DNA of 64,000 bases. It comes from an uncultured Clostridia bacterium (GTDB lineage Bacteria > Bacillota > Clostridia > Peptostreptococcales > Anaerovoracaceae). The notes under the pieces were generated by a model. That model made no database searches. It was not told the origin of the DNA and saw only the letters and a program-made list of their open reading frames with translations. The stretch is from contig CAKQQT010000001.1 in NCBI GenBank assembly GCA_934271235.1, positions 124,001 to 188,000 of the forward strand, written 5' to 3'. Both the position numbers and the translations under genes were made by a program. Positions 24,333 to 33,432 of this stretch are shown here, piece by piece (positions within the stretch are counted from its first letter, which is position 1; each line of letters starts with the position of its first letter).

Positions 24333-25912
24333 AAAAAATTCTTTTCTGTGACGGGATTTTCCACTCAGGGAAAAGTGAATACGATACTTTTGCATATATG
24401 ACTGTTGAAAACGGAATCATCACCGGCACCTATCACAAAAGGCCCGCAGGAAAATACACCGAAGAAATATCTCTCGGCGGTCAGCATGTCTACCCCTGCC
24501 TGATAGACGGGCATATTCACATGCTCTTTACGATTGCTGCCATGGCCATGGGATTCAATATCTGCGAAATTACCGATGAGGGCGTCGTGCCGTCTGACAT
24601 CAGAGGTGTGGAGAAGAAGATCAGAAGCTATGCGGCTTCCCAAAAAAAAGACGCCGTCATAGCGGCTCACAATTATGTACTTTCTGCCATCGATGAGATC
24701 AGGCTTCCGACAAAGGACGAACTGGACGACTGGGCAGGCGGCAGACCGATTGTCGTCTACAATATCGACGGTCACTGCAGTTCCATGTCAACGGCAATGC
24801 TTGAGAAAATAGGCATAGATCCGGACGACCACGACGGCGTTCTTTCCGGTGAGGCCCACGAAAGGATTCAAGGAACCCTCACAGATGTCATTGCGTCTTC
24901 CATCACCCTGCGAAAGCTGGCTAAGGGTATCGCGGAATTTCAGAACAAAGCCGCGGCATATGGTATAAACATCGTAGGCGCCCTCGAAGGCAACGGCGAC
25001 TCGAAAGAAGACAGAACCACATCACTTATTGTAAAGCTGGCAAGACATTTTGACATTGGCGTTCGCTTCTATTTCCAGTATATCGACATAAGCAAGGCCG
25101 AAAAGTTCGCAAAGTACCAGAAAAATCTCCGAATCGGAGGATGCGGAGACTGGGAAATGGATGGCGCCACAGGCTCGCACAGCGCGGCCTTTCGCGTACC
25201 CTTTCTCGATACAGGCGAAACAGCGCCCTGTTACTACACGCAGGAGCAGGTGGATCAGGCAGTGCTTGAGGCTGACAGGAAAGGCTATCAGATCGCAAGC
25301 CATGCCATAGGAGAGGCCGCCATAGAGCGCCTGATAGAAGCGCTGGACAAAACAGAATCCGGACGGCTTCACCGAATTGAGCACTGTGAATTCCATTCCG
25401 ACGATTCTCTTGAGAAGCTGAAAAAGCGCAGATATGCTGTCATGATGCAGCCGGGATACGCATGGATCGACAAAAGGTATCTTCACACATATACTCGTTT
25501 TCTTCCAGAAGAAATTGTAAAACGGTTGAAATTTAAAACGCTCTATGACGCAGGAATCTGTCTGTGCGGCTCAAGCGACTCACCTGTGCAGGACTTGAAC
25601 CCTTACCTTCAGATGATGGGCATGGTGGATTTCTATACTCCTGAGGAATCCGTCACCGCATTCGAGGCGTTCCGAACCTATACCTCCAATGCGGCAAAGG
25701 CAATTCTGGAAGACGACGAGTACGGAACGCTTGAAACCGGAAAGCATGCGGACTTTTTTATCGCGGACAAAAACTTTTTTGAGCTTGACGCAGACGGTGT
25801 CAGAGATTTCAGACCGTCAAAGACCTATTACGGCGGTAAACCGTATCGGGAAAAAAACGGTTCAGTACCTGAACTGATAAAAATGATGATGACAAAAGGA
25901 CACAAAGTATAG
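24329..25912 (+). CDS. Amidohydrolase of the YtcJ-like family
   Basis: A 527-residue metal-dependent hydrolase. Visible metal and active-site motifs are LIDGHIHM near residue 60, NIDGHCSS near 150, SHAIGEAAI, RIEHCEFHS and the late Asp in CGSSDSPV. The C-terminal TYTSNAAKAI...GTLETGKHADF pattern is the amidohydrolase end. YtcJ-like enzymes cleave N-substituted amides and similar bonds. The pairing with an amino acid permease suggests an N-acylated or cyclic amino acid derivative, but the substrate cannot be read from sequence. Confidence 0.88.
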   Translation: MKKILFCDGIFHSGKSEYDTFAYMTVENGIITGTYHKRPAGKYTEEISLGGQHVYPCLIDGHIHMLFTIAAMAMGFNICEITDEGVVPSDIRGVEKKIRSYAASQKKDAVIAAHNYVLSAIDEIRLPTKDELDDWAGGRPIVVYNIDGHCSSMSTAMLEKIGIDPDDHDGVLSGEAHERIQGTLTDVIASSITLRKLAKGIAEFQNKAAAYGINIVGALEGNGDSKEDRTTSLIVKLARHFDIGVRFYFQYIDISKAEKFAKYQKNLRIGGCGDWEMDGATGSHSAAFRVPFLDTGETAPCYYTQEQVDQAVLEADRKGYQIASHAIGEAAIERLIEALDKTESGRLHRIEHCEFHSDDSLEKLKKRRYAVMMQPGYAWIDKRYLHTYTRFLPEEIVKRLKFKTLYDAGICLCGSSDSPVQDLNPYLQMMGMVDFYTPEESVTAFEAFRTYTSNAAKAILEDDEYGTLETGKHADFFIADKNFFELDADGVRDFRPSKTYYGGKPYREKNGSVPELIKMMMTKGHKV

Positions 25913-26207
25913 ACTGCGGCATTACCGATGAAAGGCATACATATTTTTCAAAAAGTTATCCCAAATCTTTGGCAAAATGCGCTTCCCGTCGTTGGAGGCA
26001 GCAGAGGGAGAAATACGCAGCTTTACGGATAATTCGCTGTCCGCTCATTCTGTACCATTGGAATCTCAAAAAAATGTCTATTGAAAGGGCTTGACATTGT
26101 AGGAAGGTGAAAGGGATAATAAAAATGTCCAAAAATCCTTGTGGTTAAATAATAGAACAACTGGGTAACGGAAATATTGCGCACAGTGAGTATAGGAGGA
26201 CAAGTTT
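25913..26207. other. Intergenic region before the VanZ gene
   Basis: No gene is supported. Apart from the TAGGAGGA ribosome site at 26193-26200 I see nothing distinctive. Confidence 0.4.
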
Positions 26208-26804
26208 ATGTTATTGATAGAAGATATTTTGCTGATTGGCTTTTTTCCTCTGATAATTGGCATATCCATCGCGCTTCTTCTAAGGAAACGGACTTTTGGA
26301 ATCATGTTTTGGAGTTTCTTTTATATTTACATCATCATGGTGCTTGGCTTAACATTGTTTCCGCTGCCGTATCAAGAAGTAGAAAGCATGTATCCGGCAC
26401 CTAATAACTTGATTCCGTTTCAAAGTATTGGTTCTATGCTTCAGCGGGGCATATCCTATACTGCGCTTGTGCAAATTGGAGGAAATGTGATGATTGCAAT
26501 ACCATATGGATTGCTTCTTTACATCCTAAGCTGCAAGAAGGGAATACAGAGACTTTTGGCGGCACTTGGGTTTCCTTTAACCATAGAGCTTCTTCAGCTA
26601 CTTGTTGGAAAAATCATTGGTTTGAACTATCGTTCCTTTGATATTGATGATATCCTGCTGAATACCATAGGAGTATACGTAGGAATTCTTTGTGGCTATA
26701 TGATCTTGAAACCATGGAAAGAAAGAATTCTTGCAGGGTTATTTACCAAAAAACCACAAAGCAAAAGCTCGGAAGAAAGAGATCATTTCGCAAGCGAAAC
26801 GTAA
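26208..26804 (+). CDS. VanZ family protein
   Basis: A 198-residue membrane protein with about five hydrophobic segments. The VanZ pattern is present: LTLFPLPYQEVES, PNNLIPFQSI, IGGNVMIAIPYGLLLY, IELLQLLVGKI, and FDIDDILLNTIGVYVGILCGY. VanZ proteins give low-level teicoplanin or lipoglycopeptide tolerance in some species and have unknown roles in most. The gene stands alone. Confidence 0.92.
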   Translation: MLLIEDILLIGFFPLIIGISIALLLRKRTFGIMFWSFFYIYIIMVLGLTLFPLPYQEVESMYPAPNNLIPFQSIGSMLQRGISYTALVQIGGNVMIAIPYGLLLYILSCKKGIQRLLAALGFPLTIELLQLLVGKIIGLNYRSFDIDDILLNTIGVYVGILCGYMILKPWKERILAGLFTKKPQSKSSEERDHFASET

Positions 26805-26916
26805 GAAAAAGCTTCAAAACATTGAAATACTCCCTGTGAAGCAGGAAATGAAAGTGCGACAGTTATCCCATAAAATGATCATTCGTCCCCGCAGGATCTT
26901 TTTCGCATGAAAAAAA

Positions 26917-26945
26917 TTGCTTTTCACTGCGGCGCATGGTATGAT
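26917..26945 (+). promoter_or_regulatory. Promoter upstream of the ABC-ECF operon
   Basis: TTGCTT (26917-26922), a 17-bp spacer and TATGAT (26940-26945). Transcription would start near 26952, giving a leader of about 145 nt that contains both the inverted repeat and the 24-bp palindrome. Confidence 0.55.
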
Positions 26946-26975
26946 GATATACGCGGAGAGAAAGCGCTGCGCAGG

Positions 26976-27003
26976 TTTTTAAGGCTCGTTTGAGCCTTAA
27001 AAA
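26976..27003. repeat. Inverted repeat in the ABC-ECF leader
   Basis: TTTTTAAGGCTC (26976-26987) and GAGCCTTAAAAA (26992-27003) form a perfect 12-bp stem with a GTTT loop. The A-run rather than a T-run follows the 3' arm on both strands, so it is not a standard terminator. It may be an operator or an RNA structure. Confidence 0.55.
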
Positions 27004-27010
27004 AATAGAA

Positions 27011-27034
27011 ATTAGTTAGCATATGCTAACTAAT
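27011..27034. promoter_or_regulatory. Perfect 24-bp palindromic operator, iron-box-like
   Basis: The half-site ATTAGTTAGCAT is followed directly by its exact reverse complement, centred at 27022/27023. The outer TTAGTTAG...CTAACTAA resembles the DtxR/IdeR consensus (TTAGGTTAG.CTAACCTAA). It stands 64 bp before the first ABC gene, so it most likely controls the whole operon. The regulator itself is not in the window. Confidence 0.7.
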
Positions 27035-27097
27035 GTAATCTATCTCCATGACGAAAGTTTCACATCGCAGTACATTTTTCAGAAAGGATCACGAAAT

Positions 27098-28891
27098 ATG
27101 AACAAACAGAAAAAAGCAAAACAGTCGCCGGTGCTGGGCAGGCTGCTGGAATACGGCGGCGGATATCAGAAGCTGTCCCTGCTGGGCTGCGGGCTGTCCG
27201 GCGTTTCGGCGGCGATCGGGATATTCCCGTATGTCTTTGTCTGGTACGCCGCCAGGGGTATTCTCACTCCGGAGGGTGGTGTCCCGGAAGGGCTTGCACG
27301 CTATGGCTGGTACGCCCTGATCGCGGCAATTCTGAGTGCCGGAAGCTACTTTGCCGGGCTCATGTGTACGCACCTTGCGGCTTTTCGTGTAGCAACGAAT
27401 ATGCGAAAAATGGCGGTTGCCCACTTGGTGGAGCTGCCTTTGGGGTATTTTAACGCCAATCTCACAGGGAGGCTGCGTAAGCAGATCGACGATAACGCTG
27501 CGATGACTGAGACGCTGCTGGCACACACCATTCCCGACGCGGTGGGAGGAATCGTAACACCGGTGCTGGCGGTGGGGCTGCTCTTTGTCTTTGACTGGCG
27601 CATGGGGCTGGCTTGCTTGATTCCTATGGTCATCGGTTTGCTGCTTTTGATGAGCATGATGACAGGCACCAGTATGAAATTCTTTGAGGAATACCAGAGG
27701 GCAGGAGAACGCATTTCCGCTGAAGCCACAGAGTATGTCCGAGGGATTCCGGTGGTGAAGGTATTTCAACAGACGGTGTTCTCCTTCAAGAACTTTCATG
27801 ACGCAATCCTCAGCTACCGCGACCTTGCCAGCAGCTATTCCATGACATGCCGCATGCCCTACACCTTGTTTACGGTGGTTATGAATTCCATGTTTCTGCT
27901 TCTGATGCCACTGGGGATGCTTCTCATCGGCGGTGCGGCAAATGGGTGGGCAGTGCTGGCCGACCTGGTATTTTACATTTTCTTCGCACCGCAGCTCGCC
28001 TTCATGATGGAGCGGTTGATGTATGCGGTCAACGCAAAGATGGAGGCCGCCGAAGCGGTGAAGAAGTTAGAGGCGATCCTGAAGGAATCGCCGCTTCCCG
28101 AGCCGGTACCAGCCGGCAGAAAAAGCCCTGCAGACAGCAGTATTTCCTTTGACAATGTCACCTTTACCTATGACGGTGCTGCCAGACCGGCGCTTATGAA
28201 CGTTCACTTTCATCTGCCACAAGGCGCTGCTTACGCACTGGTTGGCCCGTCGGGCGGCGGCAAGTCCACCATCGCAAGGCTGATTCCGCGCTTCTTTGAC
28301 GTGCAGGAAGGCGCCGTATTGGTGGGTGGACAGGATGTGCGAAGCATCCCTGCCGCTGAGCTGATGGAACAGATTTCCTTTGTTTTTCAGGAAGTCCACC
28401 TGTTCAAAAAAAGCATCCGCGACAACATCCGTGCCGCCAGACCGAATGCCACGGAGGAGGAGATCCTGCGCGCGGCGCAGCTGGCGCAGTGCGGCGACAT
28501 TCTTGAAAAGATTCCGGGCGGGCTTGATGCTGTGATCGGTGCAAAGGGCGTCTATCTTTCTGGCGGCGAGATGCAGCGCATCGCGCTGGCGCGTGCGATC
28601 CTGAAAGACGCGCCTATCGTGGTACTGGATGAAGCTAGCTCTTTTGCCGACCCCGAGAACGAGGTGAAGATACAGAAAGCTTTCGAGGTACTGATGAAGG
28701 GAAAGACTGTTTTGATGATTGCCCACCGTCTGTCCACAGTACGCAGGATGGATCGGATTCTGGTTATCAAAAAAGGTGTCGTCGTCGAGGAAGGGAAACA
28801 CGACGAGCTGATTGAAAAGGGCGGCGTCTATGCCTCCATGTGGGAGGAATACCAGAGCGCCGCGCAGTGGAAAGTAGGAGGTGAAGCATGA
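27098..28891 (+). CDS. ABC half-transporter (membrane domain + ATPase), first of a pair
   Basis: A 597-residue exporter-fold protein with six transmembrane segments (about 20-310) and an ATPase domain (about 350-590): Walker A GPSGGGKST, signature LSGGEMQRIALARA, Walker B IVVLDEASSF and H-loop IAHRLS. AGAAAGGATC precedes ATG 27098; an upstream in-frame ATG lies inside the operator palindrome and is rejected. It forms a heterodimer with the next gene. IrtAB/YbtPQ-type pairs with this fold import iron-siderophores, which fits the iron-box-like operator. Confidence 0.9.
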   Translation: MNKQKKAKQSPVLGRLLEYGGGYQKLSLLGCGLSGVSAAIGIFPYVFVWYAARGILTPEGGVPEGLARYGWYALIAAILSAGSYFAGLMCTHLAAFRVATNMRKMAVAHLVELPLGYFNANLTGRLRKQIDDNAAMTETLLAHTIPDAVGGIVTPVLAVGLLFVFDWRMGLACLIPMVIGLLLLMSMMTGTSMKFFEEYQRAGERISAEATEYVRGIPVVKVFQQTVFSFKNFHDAILSYRDLASSYSMTCRMPYTLFTVVMNSMFLLLMPLGMLLIGGAANGWAVLADLVFYIFFAPQLAFMMERLMYAVNAKMEAAEAVKKLEAILKESPLPEPVPAGRKSPADSSISFDNVTFTYDGAARPALMNVHFHLPQGAAYALVGPSGGGKSTIARLIPRFFDVQEGAVLVGGQDVRSIPAAELMEQISFVFQEVHLFKKSIRDNIRAARPNATEEEILRAAQLAQCGDILEKIPGGLDAVIGAKGVYLSGGEMQRIALARAILKDAPIVVLDEASSFADPENEVKIQKAFEVLMKGKTVLMIAHRLSTVRRMDRILVIKKGVVVEEGKHDELIEKGGVYASMWEEYQSAAQWKVGGEA

Positions 28892-30630
28892 TCAAACGTA
28901 TCAGTAAAAAATATGCTATGACGAAGAAAGGCGCAAAAGACTATGTGGCTGCAGTGTTCTGGTCTGTATTGGTAAACATCAGCAAAATGCTGCCCGTGGG
29001 CGTGCTTGCCGCGGCACTCTCCGGCATCACGCAAGCGCTGACAGACGGCACAGATCCAAGGACGGGACTTACACGCTTTATCATGACAGGCATCCTTGCA
29101 CTTCTTGCGCTTTTTGTGACCTTTCTGATCCAGTACAGAGCCTTATACGACGCGACCTATCGAGAGAGTGCCAACCGACGCATCCGGATAGCCGAGGTAT
29201 TGCGCCGGCTTCCGCTTTCTTTCTTCGGAAAACGGGATCTGACCGACCTTACCACCACCATCATGGCAGATACGGAGACACTGGAAAAGGCGTTTTCCCA
29301 CTTTTATCCCGCCATGTACGGCGCGCTGATCTCCACGACCATGGTTGCCGCCGGTATGCTGATCTATGACTGGCGGATGGCGCTCGCGCTCTTGTGGGTG
29401 GTGCCGGTCTCTCTCCTTGCGATCTATCTCTGCCGGCGATTGGAAAAGCGGCATATAAAAAAAGGTCTCACTACCCGCCGCGCGGCAACCGATGCCATGC
29501 AGGAGGTGCTGGAGTGTGCCCCGGAGATTAAGGCGTGCAACCGAAAAGAAATGTATCTTGCCGAACTGAACCACAAGTTGGATGAGGCGGAACGAGACAA
29601 CATCCGCGGCGAACTGTTCACAGGTTCTGTGATTACGGCGGCACAGTCCTTCTTAAAACTAGGCATTGCCACAACCGTCCTCACAGGCGTGATTCTGATG
29701 AGCAGCGGCAGTTTGACGATGATCCCGTTCCTGCTCTTTCTCATCGCCGCTACACGGATTTATGATCCTATCGGCTCCATGTTTGCCAACATGGCTGCGG
29801 TATTCGCCTGCGAGGTACGCATCGAGCGCATGAAGGAGATTGAGAATGAAAAACGCATGACCGGCCTCACCAAGTACCGTCCCGACGGTTATGACATCAG
29901 CTTTGAGCATGTGACCTTTGCCTACAGAGAAAACGAGGATGTGCTCAAAGATGTTTCCTTTACGGCAAAGCAGGGGCAGGTGACGGCGTTGGTCGGGCCA
30001 TCCGGCGGAGGAAAGTCCACAGCCGCCAGGTTGGCGGCTCGATTTTGGGATCCATCCGAGGGCACGGTGCGGTTGGGCGGCGTGGACGTTTCCACAGTGG
30101 ACGCAGAGGCACTGCTTGAAAAGTATGCCATCGTATTTCAGGATGTGGTACTCTTTGCCGATACCGTGATGGAAAATATCCGCATCGGCAGACGGGGAGC
30201 CACCGATGCGGAGGTTCTTGCTGCAGCGAAGGCGGCGCAGTGCGACGCTTTCATCTCGGGACTTCCGGACGGCTATCATACACTGATCGGAGAAAACGGA
30301 TCACGACTCTCCGGCGGCGAACGGCAGCGCATCTCCATTGCCCGCGCCATTTTGAAGGACGCGCCGGTGATTCTGCTGGATGAAGCAACCGCCTCGCTGG
30401 ATGTGGAAAACGAGACAGCGGTGCAGGCGGCGTTGTCCGGACTCATTCAGGATAAGACGGTGCTCATCATCGCCCACCGCATGCGCACTGTCATGCATGC
30501 GGACCAGATTGTTCTGCTTTCCGGCGGGCGTGTGACAGAGATAGGAAGACCTGCTGATCTGCTGGAAAAGAACGGCCTGTTCCGTCACATGGCGCAGCTG
30601 CAAAGTGAGAGCATGGAGTGGATGGCGTAG
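28888..30630 (+). CDS. ABC half-transporter, second of a pair
   Basis: 580 residues with the same layout as the preceding gene: a membrane domain to about residue 310, then Walker A GPSGGGKST, LSGGERQRISIARA, VILLDEATASLD and IAHRMR. It overlaps its partner by ATGA (28888-28891), so the two subunits are translationally coupled. Both ATPase sites appear complete. Confidence 0.92.
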   Translation: MIKRISKKYAMTKKGAKDYVAAVFWSVLVNISKMLPVGVLAAALSGITQALTDGTDPRTGLTRFIMTGILALLALFVTFLIQYRALYDATYRESANRRIRIAEVLRRLPLSFFGKRDLTDLTTTIMADTETLEKAFSHFYPAMYGALISTTMVAAGMLIYDWRMALALLWVVPVSLLAIYLCRRLEKRHIKKGLTTRRAATDAMQEVLECAPEIKACNRKEMYLAELNHKLDEAERDNIRGELFTGSVITAAQSFLKLGIATTVLTGVILMSSGSLTMIPFLLFLIAATRIYDPIGSMFANMAAVFACEVRIERMKEIENEKRMTGLTKYRPDGYDISFEHVTFAYRENEDVLKDVSFTAKQGQVTALVGPSGGGKSTAARLAARFWDPSEGTVRLGGVDVSTVDAEALLEKYAIVFQDVVLFADTVMENIRIGRRGATDAEVLAAAKAAQCDAFISGLPDGYHTLIGENGSRLSGGERQRISIARAILKDAPVILLDEATASLDVENETAVQAALSGLIQDKTVLIIAHRMRTVMHADQIVLLSGGRVTEIGRPADLLEKNGLFRHMAQLQSESMEWMA

Positions 30631-30698
30631 CAAAACAACACCGGAAATGGTATGCCGCATGCTATTTTAGAAAAAAATCAGAGAATATGGAGGAGTTT

Positions 30699-31301
30699 AT
30701 GAAAGAAATAAAGAAATGGTCTGTCAAAGATGTCATTACGACGGTACTGCTTTCGGCGGTGCTGATTGTGATACAGCTTCTTGTGAATATGGTTTGTATG
30801 GTCAACGATTTTGTAAGCATGGTACTGTCCGTAGGGATTGCCGCTTTTCTCTGCGCACCGGTCTACATGCTCATGGTCAGCCGGATCGGAAAGCGGTTTG
30901 TGACATTGACCTATATGACGCTTCTCGGCGCAATTTTTTTCCTGATGGGCAACTGGTTTTTGCTTCCCTATTTTATCGTCGTGGGCTTTCTCTGTGAGGC
31001 GATTCTGTGGAAACAGGGCTCCTGCGACAATTCCAATCGCATGACGGCCTCCTGGACGGCGGCAAGCTTTTTGTACAACGGGATCAATCTGCTGCCCATC
31101 TGGTTCTTTTGGGATACCTACTATGATTTCGCGATTTCAAGCGGCATGGAACAGAGCTACATCGAGTCCTATGTGCGTTACTACACCACATACAGCTGGA
31201 TTGCCTTTATTCTGCTGTTTACGACGCTGATGGGCTTTTTGGGCTGCATGCTCGGCAGGCATCTGATCCACAGACATTTTAAGAAAGCAGGTGTTCTATG
31301 A
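30699..31301 (+). CDS. ECF transporter S component, MptD/Trep_Strep family
   Basis: A 200-residue substrate-binding membrane subunit with about five to six hydrophobic helices. The KEIKKWSVKDVITTVLLSAV start and the FLMGNWFLLPYFIVVGFLCE stretch match the Trep_Strep (TIGR02185) S-component family. GGAGG at 30689-30693 selects ATG 30699 over a nearby in-frame ATG. It is followed by T and A subunits in ATGA-coupled order, so this is a dedicated (group I) ECF system. Confidence 0.85.
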   Translation: MKEIKKWSVKDVITTVLLSAVLIVIQLLVNMVCMVNDFVSMVLSVGIAAFLCAPVYMLMVSRIGKRFVTLTYMTLLGAIFFLMGNWFLLPYFIVVGFLCEAILWKQGSCDNSNRMTASWTAASFLYNGINLLPIWFFWDTYYDFAISSGMEQSYIESYVRYYTTYSWIAFILLFTTLMGFLGCMLGRHLIHRHFKKAGVL

Positions 31302-31996
31302 GAGCGGATGCGTCCTTTGCGGTACCGGTCAAACTGTGGGCACTGCTGTGCGTGTTTGTCGGAGTGAATCTGGGTAATGACGTGCTTCTGAGCTGTATTA
31401 TGACCGGCTGGGCGTTTCTTTATCTTCTCTTGCAGCAGCACTTTCGCCTTGCCGCATCGTATGGATGCTTTTACCTGGTGCTGGCACTGCTGCTGTATGG
31501 CATCCGCTTTCATGGACTGCACATGCCAATCTTCTCAGAATTCTATGTTTTGATGTTTTGGAAGCTGTCGCCGATATTTCTGCTGTCATGGGATCTGATT
31601 ACGACCCCGCCGGGAATGCTCTCTGCTTTTTTTACCCGTGTCCACATGCCCACATCTGTCATTCTCGGGCTGCTTGTCCTTTTTCGCTTCTTTCCGACCA
31701 TGCGGGCGGAGCTGAGGAGCGTGGGCAGGGCGATGAAAAACAGAGGGCTGACTAGGACAGGGCAGCTGCTGGCGCATCCCATACGAAGCATGGAATATGT
31801 TATGACACCGTTTCTCCTCAGAACATTGCAGCTTGCGGATCAGCTGTCTGTTTCTGCCGTTGCAAGAGGAGCGGAGCACCCGGGCGCGCGCGGCAGCTAT
31901 TATGAGAAAAAGATCAAGCTGCGGGAATACATCGTGGCTGCCGCATGGACACTGGCCACGGCAGCCTATTTGATTCTGGAAAGGGGCATGATATGA
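31298..31996 (+). CDS. ecfT: ECF transporter T component
   Basis: A 232-residue membrane protein with helices in the N-terminal half, the coupling-helix region RFFPTMRAELRSVGRAMKNRGL, and a VARGAEHPGARG segment with the Ala-Arg-Gly signature that contacts the ATPases. It overlaps the genes on both sides by 4 bp. Confidence 0.88.
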   Translation: MRADASFAVPVKLWALLCVFVGVNLGNDVLLSCIMTGWAFLYLLLQQHFRLAASYGCFYLVLALLLYGIRFHGLHMPIFSEFYVLMFWKLSPIFLLSWDLITTPPGMLSAFFTRVHMPTSVILGLLVLFRFFPTMRAELRSVGRAMKNRGLTRTGQLLAHPIRSMEYVMTPFLLRTLQLADQLSVSAVARGAEHPGARGSYYEKKIKLREYIVAAAWTLATAAYLILERGMI

Positions 31997-33432
31997 TTGA
32001 GTTTTTGAACACCTCTTTTCGATATGAGCATTCAGGCAGAGGCGTCTCCGACATCTCCTTTTTGGTAAAGAGCGGCGAGTGTGTCGTGCTGACAGGGATC
32101 TCCGGCTGCGGAAAGACCACTGTAACAAGGCTCGTCAATGGACTTGCACCGTCTTATTATCCCGGTGTTTTCAGCGGAAGCGTGAGGATTGACGGCAAAG
32201 AGATATCCGGCCTTTCCACATGGGAGATCGGGAGATTGGCGGGAAGCGTTTTTCAGGATCCGAAAAGTCAGTTCTTTTCCTCCGAGCTTGCGGGCGAAGT
32301 CGCTTTTGCCTGCGAGAACTACGGATTATCCAGTCAGGAGATTCGGAGGCGGACAGACGACGCCATAGAAGAAATGACACTTTCCTATTTGAGAGACAGA
32401 CCGCTCGATGCCATTTCAAGCGGAGAAAAACAGCGGACGGCGATTGCTTCTGTATATGCTATGAAACCAAAAGTTCTTGTGTGCGACGAGCCGACTGCCA
32501 ACCTCGATGCTGCAGGAACAAGACAGCTCGCGCGAACGCTGAACGAATTAAAGGCACAGGGATATACCCTGCTCATCGCGGAGCACCGGATCGGCTGGCT
32601 CATGGAGATCGCGGACCGGTTTTTGTATCTGCGGGACGGAAAAATAGAGCGCGCATATGCCCCAAAGGACTTACTTCTTCTGCCGGAGGCGGATATGCTT
32701 CGCATGGGTCTGCGCGCGCCGCATAGGAGAAAGCAAGTTTCTCTTCCTTCCGTGCCGGACGAAAGTCCGTCTGTTTTAAAGGCAGCAGGGATCTCAAAAA
32801 AAATACGCAAAGAAACTATTTTGGATGAAGTTTCGCTATCCTTTCCCAAAGGCAAAATAACCGCGATAACGGGACAAAACGGCGCGGGAAAAACCACGCT
32901 TGCGCAGATTCTCTGCGGGCTGGTAAAGCAGACAAGGGGACAAATCCTGCTAGAGGGTAAAAACACAAGACCGGCAGGCCGCCTGAGAGAAATCTATTAC
33001 TGCGGGAATGATACGGGAACGCAGTTTTTTACAGCGAGCGCATGGGAGGAACTGCTGCTGCAGAGCGGCTTTACAGAAAACAGAAAAGAGCGCGCCGCGC
33101 ATCTACTGAAGGAGTTCGGGCTTTATGCGTATAGGGATACACACCCATCTGCCATGTCCGGCGGTCAAAAGCAGCGGCTGGCCATAGCCTGCGCTATCTT
33201 TTCGGAGCGCGGGATTCTGATCCTTGACGAACCAACCAGTGGTCTTGATGGAAAGAACATGCGGCTGATTGCGGAGAAATTGAAAAAGGCAGCAAGAAGC
33301 GGCAGAACCGTTTTGGTAATCACGCATGATGCCGAATTCATCGACGCCTGCTGTGATCATGTTGTAAAAATCAAGGGAAAATCCGAACGAGAAGGCAGAC
33401 AGATACACAGACTGCGGCAGCTTAGCCCATAA
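31993..33432 (+). CDS. ecfA: ECF transporter ATPase with two fused ABC domains
   Basis: A 479-residue tandem ATPase. The first domain has GISGCGKTT near 36, a slightly altered signature ISSGEKQRTAIA and VLVCDEPTANLD. The second has GQNGAGKTT near 300, MSGGQKQRLAIA and LILDEPTSGLD. Fusion of both ECF ATPases into one chain is common in dedicated systems. ATG 31993 overlaps the ecfT stop. The 3' end overlaps the convergent tryptophanase gene by 11 bp. Confidence 0.92.
   Translation: MIEFLNTSFRYEHSGRGVSDISFLVKSGECVVLTGISGCGKTTVTRLVNGLAPSYYPGVFSGSVRIDGKEISGLSTWEIGRLAGSVFQDPKSQFFSSELAGEVAFACENYGLSSQEIRRRTDDAIEEMTLSYLRDRPLDAISSGEKQRTAIASVYAMKPKVLVCDEPTANLDAAGTRQLARTLNELKAQGYTLLIAEHRIGWLMEIADRFLYLRDGKIERAYAPKDLLLLPEADMLRMGLRAPHRRKQVSLPSVPDESPSVLKAAGISKKIRKETILDEVSLSFPKGKITAITGQNGAGKTTLAQILCGLVKQTRGQILLEGKNTRPAGRLREIYYCGNDTGTQFFTASAWEELLLQSGFTENRKERAAHLLKEFGLYAYRDTHPSAMSGGQKQRLAIACAIFSERGILILDEPTSGLDGKNMRLIAEKLKKAARSGRTVLVITHDAEFIDACCDHVVKIKGKSEREGRQIHRLRQLSP

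Noticed and set aside
26976..27003. Inverted repeat considered as a terminator
   Set aside because: A-runs, not T-runs, follow the stem on both strands.
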